Assembly: GCA_031258255.1 (NCBI GenBank)
Contig: JAIRNC010000121.1
Span: 1 to 57,669, forward strand
Direction of reading: 5' to 3'
DNA from: Synergistaceae bacterium
Lineage (GTDB): Bacteria; Synergistota; Synergistia; Synergistales; Synergistaceae
DNA length: 57,669 bases
A program made the position numbers and the translations under genes. Below the pieces are notes generated by a model. That model made no database searches. It was not told the origin of the DNA and saw only the letters and a list, made by a program, of their open reading frames with translations. The stretch's first letter is position 1; each line of letters starts with the position of its first letter. This document shows, piece by piece, positions 28,701 to 38,107 of the stretch.

Positions 28701-30059
28701 TTACTTCGGCGCCAGCTTCAAAAGCTGGTCCTCTGTATCGCCAAACAGCACGTTCTCCGTCATCCCCTGCTTCAAAAACGCGTCCACGGACTCGATGTGC
28801 CCCAGCGCCCAGTCAACCTTGGGGTTGCTCCCCGCCTTGTAAGCGCCGATGTTGATGAGATCCTGCGCCCCCTCGAAGACGGACAGCAGCTCGCGCACCC
28901 TCCCCGCCGCCTCGTACTGGGCCTCCGAGACGACAGAGGGCATCACGCGGCTGATGCTGCGCTGGACGTCCACCGACGGGTAGTGGTACTTCGCGGCGAG
29001 ATCCCTGCTCAACACGAAGTGTCCGTCCAGTATGCCCCGCACGGCGTCCGCGATGGGCTCGTTCATGTCGTCGCCCTCCACAAGGACGGAGTATATCGCC
29101 GTGATGCTCCCGCGCTCGCCCGCGCCGGAGCGCTCGAGCAGCCTCGGCAGCAGGGCGAATACGGACGGCGTGTAGCCCCTGGTGGCGGGCGGCTCCCCTA
29201 TCGCCAGGCCCACGTCCCGCTGCGCCATCGCGACCCTTGTCACCGAGTCCATCAACATGAGGACGTTTTTCCCCTGATCCCTGAAGTACTCGGCAATGGC
29301 AGTCGCCGTGAAGGCCGCCTTGAGACGGACGAGGGGGGGCTGGTCGGAGGTGGCCACCACCACGACGGAGCGCGCCAGGCCGGAATCGCCCAGATCGCGC
29401 TCCAAAAATTCCTTCACCTCTCTGCCGCGCTCGCCCACGAGGGCGATAACGTTCACGTCCGCCTCGGTGTTCCGCGCCATCATCCCCAGAAGGACGCTCT
29501 TGCCCACGCCGGAGCCGGCGAATATCCCGACGCGCTGCCCCTGCCCCAGGGTGAGCAATCCGTCTATGACCTTCACGCCTACGGAGAGGGGCTTTTCAAT
29601 CATCTGACGCCTGAGCGGGTGCGGCGGCGCCGACGTGAGAGGGTAATAATCGATGGCCGGCACCGGCCCCAGCGAATCCAGCGGGTTCCCCAGGCCGTCG
29701 AGGATGCGGCCCAAAAGCGCCTCCGAGACGTTGACGCCTATGGGGCGGCCCATGGAGAGGACGTCGCACCCCGGCCCTATGTCCGAGAGCTCGCCCAATG
29801 GCATCAAGAGGACGCGATCCGTCTTGAAGCCGACCACCTCCGCGCGGAGTATCGTGTCGCGGTTGCGGAAACGCACCTCGCAGAGGTCGCCTATCTGGAC
29901 GTCCGGCCCCTGGGACTCTATCACAAGCCCCACCACCTGGACGACCCTCCCGTTTATGCGGATCAGCTCCATCTGTGAGAGACGCCCCTCGAGGGCCGTG
30001 AACATGCTGTCCACCGCCCTCGATGCGGTATCGCGCTCAAGCTGCGCCGTCTGCGTCAT
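28701..30059 (-). CDS. fliI: flagellum-specific ATPase FliI
   Basis: IFAGSGVGKSVLLGMMARN, VALVGERGREVKEFLE; start trimmed to MTQTAQLER at 30059 (ATGA overlap with fliH stop). Confidence 0.96.
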   Translation of the reverse strand: MTQTAQLERDTASRAVDSMFTALEGRLSQMELIRINGRVVQVVGLVIESQGPDVQIGDLCEVRFRNRDTILRAEVVGFKTDRVLLMPLGELSDIGPGCDVLSMGRPIGVNVSEALLGRILDGLGNPLDSLGPVPAIDYYPLTSAPPHPLRRQMIEKPLSVGVKVIDGLLTLGQGQRVGIFAGSGVGKSVLLGMMARNTEADVNVIALVGERGREVKEFLERDLGDSGLARSVVVVATSDQPPLVRLKAAFTATAIAEYFRDQGKNVLMLMDSVTRVAMAQRDVGLAIGEPPATRGYTPSVFALLPRLLERSGAGERGSITAIYSVLVEGDDMNEPIADAVRGILDGHFVLSRDLAAKYHYPSVDVQRSISRVMPSVVSEAQYEAAGRVRELLSVFEGAQDLINIGAYKAGSNPKVDWALGHIESVDAFLKQGMTENVLFGDTEDQLLKLAPK

Positions 30060-30943
30060 TTCGCCATGCCCTCCATGAGCAGGCCCTGAACCTCCGCCGA
30101 TATCTGCTCGATCTGCGTCCGCCATCTGGCGTCATATATGCCCAGGTTCGTCTCCACGAGACAGCTGCCCCTGTCGACGTGGGTGTCCGAGAGGATTTCG
30201 AGCGATTTCACCCCCCGGATGGATTCCATGAGGTCGTCCCTGTCGCCCTCGACCGCCGCGATGTCGGCGGGGTTGAGGTATATGATTATCTTCTCCCTGT
30301 CGCTCACGCGCTTTAAGATATACTCCAAGACGCGCTTCGCCGCGCCTGTGTCCAGTTCGACGCTCGTCTGTAGCATCCTCCCCAGCATGGCCTCCCACAG
30401 ACGGACCATCTGCGGCGCGTGGGCCAGCGCGAGCTCCTCCCTAGAAGCGGCCAGGGCCTCGCTCACCTCCGACAACAGGGAGAGCGCGTTCGAGAACTTA
30501 CCCTCGTATTCGGCGCGGACGAGCGTCTCAGCTTTGACCAGCCCCTCCGAGTGTCCGCTCGCGAACCCCTCATCGTGCCCCTCCTTCGCGGAGGCCGCCT
30601 TCTGTTCTGCCGCCTCAGCCGCGGCTTTGTCGTAGAAGGATGCCTTTTCCGCCTCCAGATCGGCTTTGAGCGCCGCCATGCCAGATTCTGCCCTGAGGGC
30701 AACGGAACGCGACTCAGCGAGCTCCGCCTCACGCGCTCGCAGTTCCGACCTCAGCATACGAATTTCCGCTTCGGCGGAGGCCAAAGCGGATTCCTCGTTT
30801 GTCACTTCCTGGCCGCCGGGCCCTGTCCGGTCCAGCGACTCGCCCCCGGGGCCGATCTCCTCCAGCGTCCCGCGGCCGACCCGGACCGTCCCCGGGAGGA
30901 GGCGCACCGCCCTGATGAGACGCTGGCGTGACGCGTCAGACAA
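30056..30943 (-). CDS. fliH: flagellar assembly protein FliH
   Basis: 295 aa, coiled coil plus C-terminal LEILSDTHVDRGSCLVETNLGIYDARWRTQIEQI. Confidence 0.9.
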   Translation of the reverse strand: MSDASRQRLIRAVRLLPGTVRVGRGTLEEIGPGGESLDRTGPGGQEVTNEESALASAEAEIRMLRSELRAREAELAESRSVALRAESGMAALKADLEAEKASFYDKAAAEAAEQKAASAKEGHDEGFASGHSEGLVKAETLVRAEYEGKFSNALSLLSEVSEALAASREELALAHAPQMVRLWEAMLGRMLQTSVELDTGAAKRVLEYILKRVSDREKIIIYLNPADIAAVEGDRDDLMESIRGVKSLEILSDTHVDRGSCLVETNLGIYDARWRTQIEQISAEVQGLLMEGMAK

Positions 30944-31949
30944 CTATCTCTTCCTCTCCTCCGCGGGCTATGACGATCTCTCCCGCCTCTTCCAGCGCGC
31001 GCACCGTGTTCACTATCTTCTGCTGGGCTTCCTCCACCATGCGCACACGCACCGGGCCCATGAAGTCCATGTCCTCCTTCAGCATGTCCGCCGCGCGCTT
31101 CGACATGTTCTTGAAGAACTTCTGCCTCAGATCCTCGGAAGCGCCTTTGAGCGCGAGCCCGAGATCCTTCAGATCCACCTCGCGCAATACCCTCTGCAGC
31201 GAGCGGTCGTCTATGCCGCTTATGTCGTCGAACATGAAGAGGCGCTTCTTTATCTCCTCCGCCAGCTCCGGGTCCTGTTCCTCCAGTGACTCTATGATGT
31301 TCCTCTCCGTGCCGCGGTCCACGCGGTTTATGAGGTTCACAACCGCGTCTATGCCGCCAGCTATCGTGAAGTCTTGCCCCATCACCGTGGAGAGCTTCCG
31401 CTCCAGCACACGCTCCACCTCCCTCAGGACCTCGGGCGTAATGCGGTCCATCTTCGCTATGCGCCTCGCCACGTCCCACTGTGCCGCCGGCGCGAGCCCC
31501 CCCAGGACGAGCGCGGACTGTTCGGGGGCGAGGTAGGATAATATGAGGGCTATCGTCTGAGGGTGTTCGTTCTGGATGAAGCTCAACAGCTGCTGCGGGT
31601 CCGTGTGCCTCACGAAGTCGAACGGGCGCACCTGGAGGCTCGCCGTGATGCGGCGCAGTATATCCTGCGCCTTGTCAGCCCCTAGCGCCTGCTCCAGCAG
31701 CTTGCGGGCGTACTCCACGCCGCCCTGGGTCATGAACTCGTGAGCCATTATCAGCTCCTGGGCCTCTTTCAGGACCTCGAGCTTCACGTCCGGCGTGACC
31801 TTTCTCAGGTTCGCTATCTCAAGGGTCAGAAGCTCTATGGTCGTGTCGTCGATGTGACGGTAGGCGCGCGCCACGGCCTCCGGCCCGAGCGCGACCATCA
31901 GTATCGCCGCTTTTTCACGGCCCTTCAGATCCTTGCCGGATTTACTCAT
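30936..31949 (-). CDS. fliG: flagellar motor switch protein FliG
   Basis: 337 aa, LKGREKAAILMVALGPE, FMFDDISGIDDRSLQRVLREVDLKDL. Confidence 0.97.
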   Translation of the reverse strand: MSKSGKDLKGREKAAILMVALGPEAVARAYRHIDDTTIELLTLEIANLRKVTPDVKLEVLKEAQELIMAHEFMTQGGVEYARKLLEQALGADKAQDILRRITASLQVRPFDFVRHTDPQQLLSFIQNEHPQTIALILSYLAPEQSALVLGGLAPAAQWDVARRIAKMDRITPEVLREVERVLERKLSTVMGQDFTIAGGIDAVVNLINRVDRGTERNIIESLEEQDPELAEEIKKRLFMFDDISGIDDRSLQRVLREVDLKDLGLALKGASEDLRQKFFKNMSKRAADMLKEDMDFMGPVRVRMVEEAQQKIVNTVRALEEAGEIVIARGGEEEIVV

Positions 31950-33520
31950 ACATCGTCTACCACCCAGTTTTTAATCAGGTTGGCAAGCTCCTCCGGGTTG
32001 TTCATGGCATAGTTCCTGAGCTGCTCCTCGAGGACTGACAGTTCGCCCTGGGATGTCATGAGATCAGGGTTCTCCAGCAGTTCCCGGAGCGACGGCGTTT
32101 CGTCCACTTCCTTCGCGCCCCTCCCCATCTGGGCGCTCTGCTGCCTGCGCCTCCTGATCCACAGGGCGAGCGCGGTCATGACTCCCAGGAGGAATATCAC
32201 GAACGAGCTGATCCCGAGGATCATGCGGTTTCTGCGCTCCTGCGCCACCCTGGCCGCCAGCGCGTCCGCGACGGTCGTGTCGAACGCCGTGGCCATGACG
32301 GTGAGCCTGTCGCCCCTGACCTCGTCCGTCCCGATGGCAGTGGCGACGGCGCCAAGCATTTGATCCTGCTGCTGCTGGTCGAGCTGGCCGTCTATGAAGA
32401 CGGTGGCGGTGATCCTCTTTATCTTTCCCTGCGTCTCGATCTCCTGGGACTCCTGGGTGGAGTTGTCGTAGTTATTGATGGTCTCGCTCAGGCTGTACTC
32501 GGCCGGCACGTTGGTCTGGCCCGTGTTGACCGGGTAGCCCGGTATGTTGGTCGTCGTGCCGGGCGGGCCTCCATAGGCGCCGGCGGGGCCGCTGTAGTTT
32601 TCGTCCCTTACCTGCGTGCTCTGCAGGGTGCCGTGGAGTTTGTCCGGGAGCGGGGAGACGAGCCGTCTGCTCACCTGGCGTTTGTCGAAGTCCAGCTCCA
32701 CGCGGACCGCCGCCTTCACCCTCCCCGGGCCGTATATCCTCTTGAGCGTGTCCTCTATCTTCCGCTCGAACTCCTGCTCGTAATCCCTCTCAAACTGCCT
32801 CTGCCTCAGCACGAGCTTGTTGCCGTTCTGGACGGTGAGGGAGTCGTCCAGTATGTCCTCGAAATTTATAAGGCCGTCGGCGTCAACGAGCGTTACGTTC
32901 TCGGGGAGCAAACCCTCGACGCTGTGGGAGACGAGGTGGACGACAGCCTTGGCCTGATCCTGCCCGAACTGCGCCCCGGGACGGAGCTTGAGCAGGATCG
33001 CCGCAGTGGACGGCTGCTGCTGCTCCAGGAAGAGGCGCGACTCCGGCACGACGATGCTCACCTTTGCGGAGGCCACCGCGTTCATCTCTCGGATCGTGCG
33101 CGACAGCTCCCCCTCCAGCGCCCTGTAATAGGCGACCTTCTTCTGGAAGTCATCGAAATTCATCGGCAGCTTGTCCATTATCTCAAAGCCGACGAGCCCG
33201 CCGGCCGGCACACCCTTGGCCGCCAGCGCGATGCGCGCCTCGTAGACGTTCTGCGTCGGGACGAGGATGGCGTCAGCCATGGAATCCGTCTTGTACGGTA
33301 TGCCCTCGGCCTTGAGGTATGTGATCACGGCCTCCTGGTCTCGCGGCTCCAGCCTTGAAAATATGGGTTCGTAGCTCTGACGGCCGACGATGAAAGCCAT
33401 CAGCAGGATGCCCCCGAGCACCACCACCGCAGCGGCCGCTATGGAGACCTGCTGCCACCCGCGGAGCGCCCCCCAGAACGATCGTAAGCGCTCTCTTAAC
33501 TCTGCCAGTTTTCCATTCAT
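31946..33520 (-). CDS. fliF: flagellar MS-ring protein FliF
   Basis: 524 aa, two TMs, YEPIFSRLEPRDQEAVITYLKAEGIPYK. Confidence 0.97.
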   Translation of the reverse strand: MNGKLAELRERLRSFWGALRGWQQVSIAAAAVVVLGGILLMAFIVGRQSYEPIFSRLEPRDQEAVITYLKAEGIPYKTDSMADAILVPTQNVYEARIALAAKGVPAGGLVGFEIMDKLPMNFDDFQKKVAYYRALEGELSRTIREMNAVASAKVSIVVPESRLFLEQQQPSTAAILLKLRPGAQFGQDQAKAVVHLVSHSVEGLLPENVTLVDADGLINFEDILDDSLTVQNGNKLVLRQRQFERDYEQEFERKIEDTLKRIYGPGRVKAAVRVELDFDKRQVSRRLVSPLPDKLHGTLQSTQVRDENYSGPAGAYGGPPGTTTNIPGYPVNTGQTNVPAEYSLSETINNYDNSTQESQEIETQGKIKRITATVFIDGQLDQQQQDQMLGAVATAIGTDEVRGDRLTVMATAFDTTVADALAARVAQERRNRMILGISSFVIFLLGVMTALALWIRRRRQQSAQMGRGAKEVDETPSLRELLENPDLMTSQGELSVLEEQLRNYAMNNPEELANLIKNWVVDDV

Positions 33521-33539
33521 CTTAGACTAGGCCCGGCGG

Positions 33540-33851
33540 TTAAACCGACATGCGCCCGATCTGCTGATAAGCGTCCAGCAGCTTATCGCGGATCTGTATC
33601 ATCAAACGAAGGGCAAGCTCCGCCTTCTCCACCGCGATCGAGACCTCAGACACGTCCTCGACCTCTCCAAGGGACATCTTTTCGATCATCCTGTCCGACT
33701 CTCCCTGTAATTCGTTCACGTTGCTGATGCTCGCTTTGAGGACTTCTGAGAACGGACGGGCTTCCTTCTGCCTGGCCTTTAAATTTTTTTGCGGGACAGT
33801 CCAAGCGCCCTCTTCCAATTTGAAAGGCTCTACGCGTATTTGGTTGAGCAT
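33540..33851 (-). CDS. fliE: flagellar hook-basal body protein FliE
   Basis: Start trimmed to MLNQIRVEPFK; C-terminal ALRLMIQIRDKLLDAYQQIGRMSV. Confidence 0.93.
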   Translation of the reverse strand: MLNQIRVEPFKLEEGAWTVPQKNLKARQKEARPFSEVLKASISNVNELQGESDRMIEKMSLGEVEDVSEVSIAVEKAELALRLMIQIRDKLLDAYQQIGRMSV

Positions 33852-33988
33852 AAGATCAATCCTCCGTTCCCTGTTTCCGGGCATGACACGACGCCGCACG
33901 GCAATCTTTTGGCGCTACGCTCCTAAATTCTAAAAAAACATAAAGATCATAAAAACGACGCAAAACATGCTGTTTCTCACGCACCAGC

Positions 33989-34027
33989 ACTATACCCTTA
34001 TTTTCCGCTTCTTCTTCAATATGTCAA
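33989..34027 (-). promoter_or_regulatory. candidate sigma-A-type promoter of the flagellar operon
   Basis: AT-rich region; TTGACA (34022-34027) with 17-bp spacer to AAAATA, or TTGAAG (34014-34019) with 19-bp spacer to TATAGT (33989-33994). Confidence 0.4.
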
Positions 34028-34111
34028 TATGTAAATGTGAAAATATCTCTATTTGTGTGCTTTGAATTACACCCTCGATTTACTTTATTACCATCCTACT
34101 GGGAATTGCTG

Positions 34112-34117
34112 TATAAT
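34112..34117 (+). promoter_or_regulatory. candidate -10 element upstream of nifS-like gene
   Basis: TATAAT 37 bp before the GTG start; no clear -35. Confidence 0.35.
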
Positions 34118-34153
34118 AAGCCAGGTCGTGAATCTCGCATAGAGGTGATTGAG

Positions 34154-35317
34154 GTGGAAACGCGCAAGGTATATCTTGACAACTCGGCCACCACTTCGGT
34201 GGCCGAAGAAGTTTTAAACGCGATGTTGCCCTATTTCAGAGAACACATGGGCAACCCGAACAGCCTCCACGCGTGGGGCCGCGAAGCGCGGAGGGCCGTG
34301 GACGAGGCTAGGGAGAGCGTAGCGGCGCTCGTGGGCGCCTCTCCCAACGAGATAGTATTCACCGGCGGCGGCAGCGTATCCGACAACCTCGCCATCAAGG
34401 GCGCGGTCTGGAGCGCGCCAGAGGGCAAGAGGCACATCATAACGTCCGCGGTGGAGCACCACGCCGTGTTGGACACGTTCAAATGGCTGGGCAAGAGGGG
34501 CTGCAGTGTGACGATCCTGCCGGTGGACGAATATGGCATGGTAAGCCCCGAGTCCCTGGCCTCCGCCATAAGGGACGACACGCTGCTCGTGAGCGTCATG
34601 TACGCCAACAACGAGGTCGGCACCATAAACCCCGTCGAGGAGCTGGGCGGCATATGCCGCGAGAGGGGCGTGCTGTTCCACACGGACGCCGTCCAGGCCA
34701 CAGGGCACATACCCATAGACGTGCACAAGCTACCGGTGGACATGCTGACGATGTCCTCGCACAAGATGTACGGCCCAAAGGGCGTGGGGGCGCTCTATAT
34801 CCGCAAGGGCATAAAGCTCACGCCCTTGATTCACGGCGGCGGGCAGGAGTTCGGCCTGTACTCCGGCACAGAGAACGTGCCGTGCGTAGTGGGCATGGGG
34901 ACTGGCGCGCGTGTCGCGCTCAGGCTCCACGAGGCGGGGGAGGCCGGGCGCGTCTCCGAGCTGCGTGATCAGCTCCTTGACGGGATAACGAGCAGCATCC
35001 CGGACTCGTTCGTGACGGGGCACAGGACCCAGCGCCTGCCGTACCACGCCAGCGTCTGCGTGAGGCGCATAGAGGGCGAGGGCATACTCCTTCGGATGGA
35101 CTTCGCCGGCATAGGCGTGTCCAGCGGCAGCGCCTGCACGTCTGGCAGCCTGGAGCCGAGCCACGTGCTATTGGCAATGGGCCTGGATCACGCCACCGCC
35201 CACGGGTCCGTGCGCCTGACGCTGGGCATCGACACGACCAGGGAGGACATAGGCTACGTTTTGGAAAAATTCCCGCCGATAGTGGAGACGCTACGTAAAA
35301 TGTCCCCTTATAAATGA
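34154..35317 (+). CDS. cysteine desulfurase (NifS/IscS family)
   Basis: GTG start preceded by gaggtgatt; VYLDNSATT, SSHKMYGPKGVGALYIRKG, SGSACTSGSLEPSHVLLAMG. Confidence 0.94.
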   Translation: METRKVYLDNSATTSVAEEVLNAMLPYFREHMGNPNSLHAWGREARRAVDEARESVAALVGASPNEIVFTGGGSVSDNLAIKGAVWSAPEGKRHIITSAVEHHAVLDTFKWLGKRGCSVTILPVDEYGMVSPESLASAIRDDTLLVSVMYANNEVGTINPVEELGGICRERGVLFHTDAVQATGHIPIDVHKLPVDMLTMSSHKMYGPKGVGALYIRKGIKLTPLIHGGGQEFGLYSGTENVPCVVGMGTGARVALRLHEAGEAGRVSELRDQLLDGITSSIPDSFVTGHRTQRLPYHASVCVRRIEGEGILLRMDFAGIGVSSGSACTSGSLEPSHVLLAMGLDHATAHGSVRLTLGIDTTREDIGYVLEKFPPIVETLRKMSPYK

Positions 35318-35380
35318 TGGCAAGGAAGGATATAATAGGTCGGTCATTATTAAAATCCCCTTAATGGGAGGGATAGAAGG

Positions 35381-35848
35381 ATGTACAACGAGAAAGTAGT
35401 GGATTATTTCATGAACCCGCGCAACGCCGGCTCTCTCAAGGACGCCAGCGGCGTCGGGGAGGTCGGCAACCCGAGGTGCGGGGACGTGATGAAGATTTAT
35501 CTCGACGTGGACGAAAACGAGGTCATCAGGGACGTCAAGTTCGAGACGTTCGGGTGCGCCGCCGCGATAGCGACGAGCTCGATGGCCACAGAGATGGTCA
35601 AGGGCATGACGATAGACGAGGCGCTCAGGATAACGAACAAGGACGTAGCCAACGAGCTGGGCGGGCTGCCCCCGCAGAAGCTGCACTGCTCGCTCTTGGC
35701 GGAAGAGGCGCTGCGCGCCGCGATACTGGACTACCGCAACCACAGGGACGGCACGCCGCCCGAGAGGGTCTGTGCCGGCTGCTGCAACGCATGCAACGAG
35801 TACGAGGAGGAACACTATGTCTCCGAGACCTCCAGGGCCGCGGACTGA
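35381..35848 (+). CDS. Fe-S scaffold NifU/IscU family with extra C-terminal Cys cluster
   Basis: 155 aa, GNPRCGDVMKIYL, FGCAAAIATSS, LHCSLLAEEALRAAI, tail VCAGCCNAC. Confidence 0.93.
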   Translation: MYNEKVVDYFMNPRNAGSLKDASGVGEVGNPRCGDVMKIYLDVDENEVIRDVKFETFGCAAAIATSSMATEMVKGMTIDEALRITNKDVANELGGLPPQKLHCSLLAEEALRAAILDYRNHRDGTPPERVCAGCCNACNEYEEEHYVSETSRAAD

Positions 35849-36293
35849 CAGCGGCATGACGCCGGGCAGGGTGATAGCCGTCTGCGTCTCCCCCACGAAG
35901 GGGACCGTCAAGGACGACGTCGGGATCGGCAAGCTCATAGAGGAGTACGGGATCGAGGGGGACGCCCACGGCGGTTTCGCGCATCGGCAGGTGAGCCTCA
36001 TAGCGTCCGAGGACATAGAGACGATGAAGGACCGTCTGCCAGACCTGGGGCCGGGCAGCTTCGCCGAGAACATCACGACGGAGGGGTTCGACCTCTCCGC
36101 GCTTGTGATCGGCGACAGGGTTTCCGTCGGCGGCTGTCTGCTTGAGGTGAGCCAGATAGGCAAGGAGTGCCACACGAAGTGCGAGGTCTTCCACAAGACC
36201 GGCGACTGCATAATGCCGCAGAAGGGGATATTCTGCCGCGTCATCAAGGGTGGCACCGTGCGTAGCGGAGACGCCATATCGCTTTGCCGTTAA
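35817..36293 (+). CDS. MOSC-domain protein
   Basis: Start set at 35817 (gaggaggaacactATG); GIEGDAHGGFAHRQVSL, GSFAENITTEG, GKECHTKCEVFHKTGDCIMPQKGIFCRV. Confidence 0.9.
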   Translation: MSPRPPGPRTDSGMTPGRVIAVCVSPTKGTVKDDVGIGKLIEEYGIEGDAHGGFAHRQVSLIASEDIETMKDRLPDLGPGSFAENITTEGFDLSALVIGDRVSVGGCLLEVSQIGKECHTKCEVFHKTGDCIMPQKGIFCRVIKGGTVRSGDAISLCR

Positions 36294-36366
36294 GGCGCGT
36301 CCCAATCCGCGGCGATTTGCCGTGGCTGCGGGCGGTTTCCGGTATCGGGGCGAGGTTTTCCCATAG

Positions 36367-37440
36367 ATGATACGGCTTGACGGCGTAAGCAAAGTATACA
36401 GGGTCAGCGATCCCGGGGGGACGGCTAAAAAGAACTTCCACGCCCTCCGGGACGTCTCCCTTGAGATAGAGAACGGCGCCATATACGGCATAATCGGCCG
36501 CAGCGGCGCTGGCAAGAGCACATTGATCAGGTGCGTCAACCTCCTGGAGCGCCCGTCGTCGGGCAGGGTGTTCGTGAACGGCGTGGAGATGACCGCGCTG
36601 GGCGACGGGCAGCTCCGCGCCGCGCGGAAGAAGATAGGCATGATCTTCCAGTCCTTCAACCTCCTGGCGAACAGGACCGTTTACGGCAACATAGCGTTCC
36701 CCCTCGAACTGGACCGCTGGCGGGAGCGCGAGATAAAGGACAGGGTGAAGGAGATAGCCCAGCTGGTAGGCATAGAGGACAAGCTGGCCCAGTACCCGTC
36801 ACAGCTTTCGGGCGGGCAGAAGCAGAGGGTGGGGATAGCGCGCGCCCTGGCAAACCGGCCGGACGTGCTGCTCTCCGACGAGGCCACGTCGGCCCTGGAC
36901 CCCCAGACCACCAAGTCGGTCTTAGGCCTTCTCAGGGACATAAACGACAAGCTGGGGCTCACCGTCGTGCTGATCACCCATGAGATGGAAGTGATAAAGG
37001 AGATATGCGACTCCGTGGCCGTGCTCGACGCGGGCGAGGTCGTGGAGGAGGGGCCTGTCCTCAATGTGTTCACGTCCCCGCTCAAAGGCGTCACGAAGGA
37101 ACTTTTGGCCCAGGTGACCAAGACACAGCTCCCGGACTCCTTCGCGGACCTCAAGTTCCTGCGCGAACGGGACAGCCGCCAGGCGGACGTCCTGCTCCAG
37201 CTCTCGTTCTTCGGCAGCGCGGCCGCGCGCCCCATGATCTCCGACCTGGTGCGTAAATTCGACGTGGACGTGAACATCCTTGTCGCCCACATCGACCATA
37301 TCAGGGCCACGCCCTACGGCACGCTCGTAATACAGATCTCCGGAGATGAACGCGAGGACGCGCTGGACTATCTGCTGGACATGAATCTCAAGGTCAAGGT
37401 GATCGGATATGTCGCAAGATCTAACGATACTGCTCACTAG
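36367..37440 (+). CDS. metN: methionine-type ABC transporter ATP-binding protein with NIL domain (MetN)
   Basis: 357 aa, GRSGAGKSTLIR, LSGGQKQRVGIARAL, C-terminal NIL domain LSFFGSAAARPMISDLVRKF. Confidence 0.92.
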   Translation: MIRLDGVSKVYRVSDPGGTAKKNFHALRDVSLEIENGAIYGIIGRSGAGKSTLIRCVNLLERPSSGRVFVNGVEMTALGDGQLRAARKKIGMIFQSFNLLANRTVYGNIAFPLELDRWREREIKDRVKEIAQLVGIEDKLAQYPSQLSGGQKQRVGIARALANRPDVLLSDEATSALDPQTTKSVLGLLRDINDKLGLTVVLITHEMEVIKEICDSVAVLDAGEVVEEGPVLNVFTSPLKGVTKELLAQVTKTQLPDSFADLKFLRERDSRQADVLLQLSFFGSAAARPMISDLVRKFDVDVNILVAHIDHIRATPYGTLVIQISGDEREDALDYLLDMNLKVKVIGYVARSNDTAH

Positions 37441-38071
37441 GGGGCTCGTCGACACAGCCTATATGGTCGGCGCTTCCTCGGCCATATCATTTTTGGCGGG
37501 GCTGCCCCTGGGCGTGATCCTCTCCATAACTGCCCCGGGCGGCATCCTCCCCAACAGGCCGGTCTACGGCGCCCTTTCCCTGCTGGTCAACGTCGGCAGG
37601 TCGATACCGTTCATCATCCTGATGGTGGCGATAATCCCGCTCACGAGGATCTTGGTCGGCACGTCCATCGGGACGGAGGCGGCCATAGTGCCGCTGTCTG
37701 TTTCCGCCATCCCGTTCGTCGGCAGGGTGGTGGAGTCGGCCCTGCGCGAGATAGACGACGGGATAATCGAGGCAGCGCTCTCCATGGGCGCGACGCCGCT
37801 TGAGATAATACGCAAGGTCCTGCTGCCGGAAGCCCTGCCAGCCATAATCTCCGGCCTCACGCTGACCGTCATAAGCCTGATAGGGTACTCTGCCATGGCT
37901 GGCGCGATCGGCGGCGGCGGGCTGGGCGACATAGCCATCCGCTACGGCTATCAGCGCTTCATGCCGGACGTCATGCTGGCGACGGTCATAGCGCTGGTGC
38001 TGATGGTACAGTTCTTCCAATTCGCCGGGGACAGCCTGTCCGCCAAGACGAGGCACGACAAAAAAGGGTGA
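37409..38071 (+). CDS. metI: methionine-type ABC transporter permease (MetI)
   Basis: 220 aa, GRSIPFIILMVAIIPLTR, EAALSMGATPLEIIRKVLLPEALPAIISGLTLT. Confidence 0.92.
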   Translation: MSQDLTILLTRGLVDTAYMVGASSAISFLAGLPLGVILSITAPGGILPNRPVYGALSLLVNVGRSIPFIILMVAIIPLTRILVGTSIGTEAAIVPLSVSAIPFVGRVVESALREIDDGIIEAALSMGATPLEIIRKVLLPEALPAIISGLTLTVISLIGYSAMAGAIGGGGLGDIAIRYGYQRFMPDVMLATVIALVLMVQFFQFAGDSLSAKTRHDKKG

Positions 38072-38107
38072 AAGTGATATGATACGCTCCGCGTTGGGAG
38101 TGACGTC

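Noticed and set aside
28371-29978. 535-aa plus-strand ORF opposite fliI/fliJ
   Set aside because: Antisense shadow of very GC3-rich genes; His/Arg/Leu/Val-rich translation with no domain pattern, whereas FliI/FliJ on the minus strand are unambiguous.
36294-36366. Possible SAM riboswitch or attenuator before metN
   Set aside because: Only ~73 bp with one small GC-rich hairpin (CCGCGGC..GCCGTGG) and no recognisable riboswitch core or T-tract.
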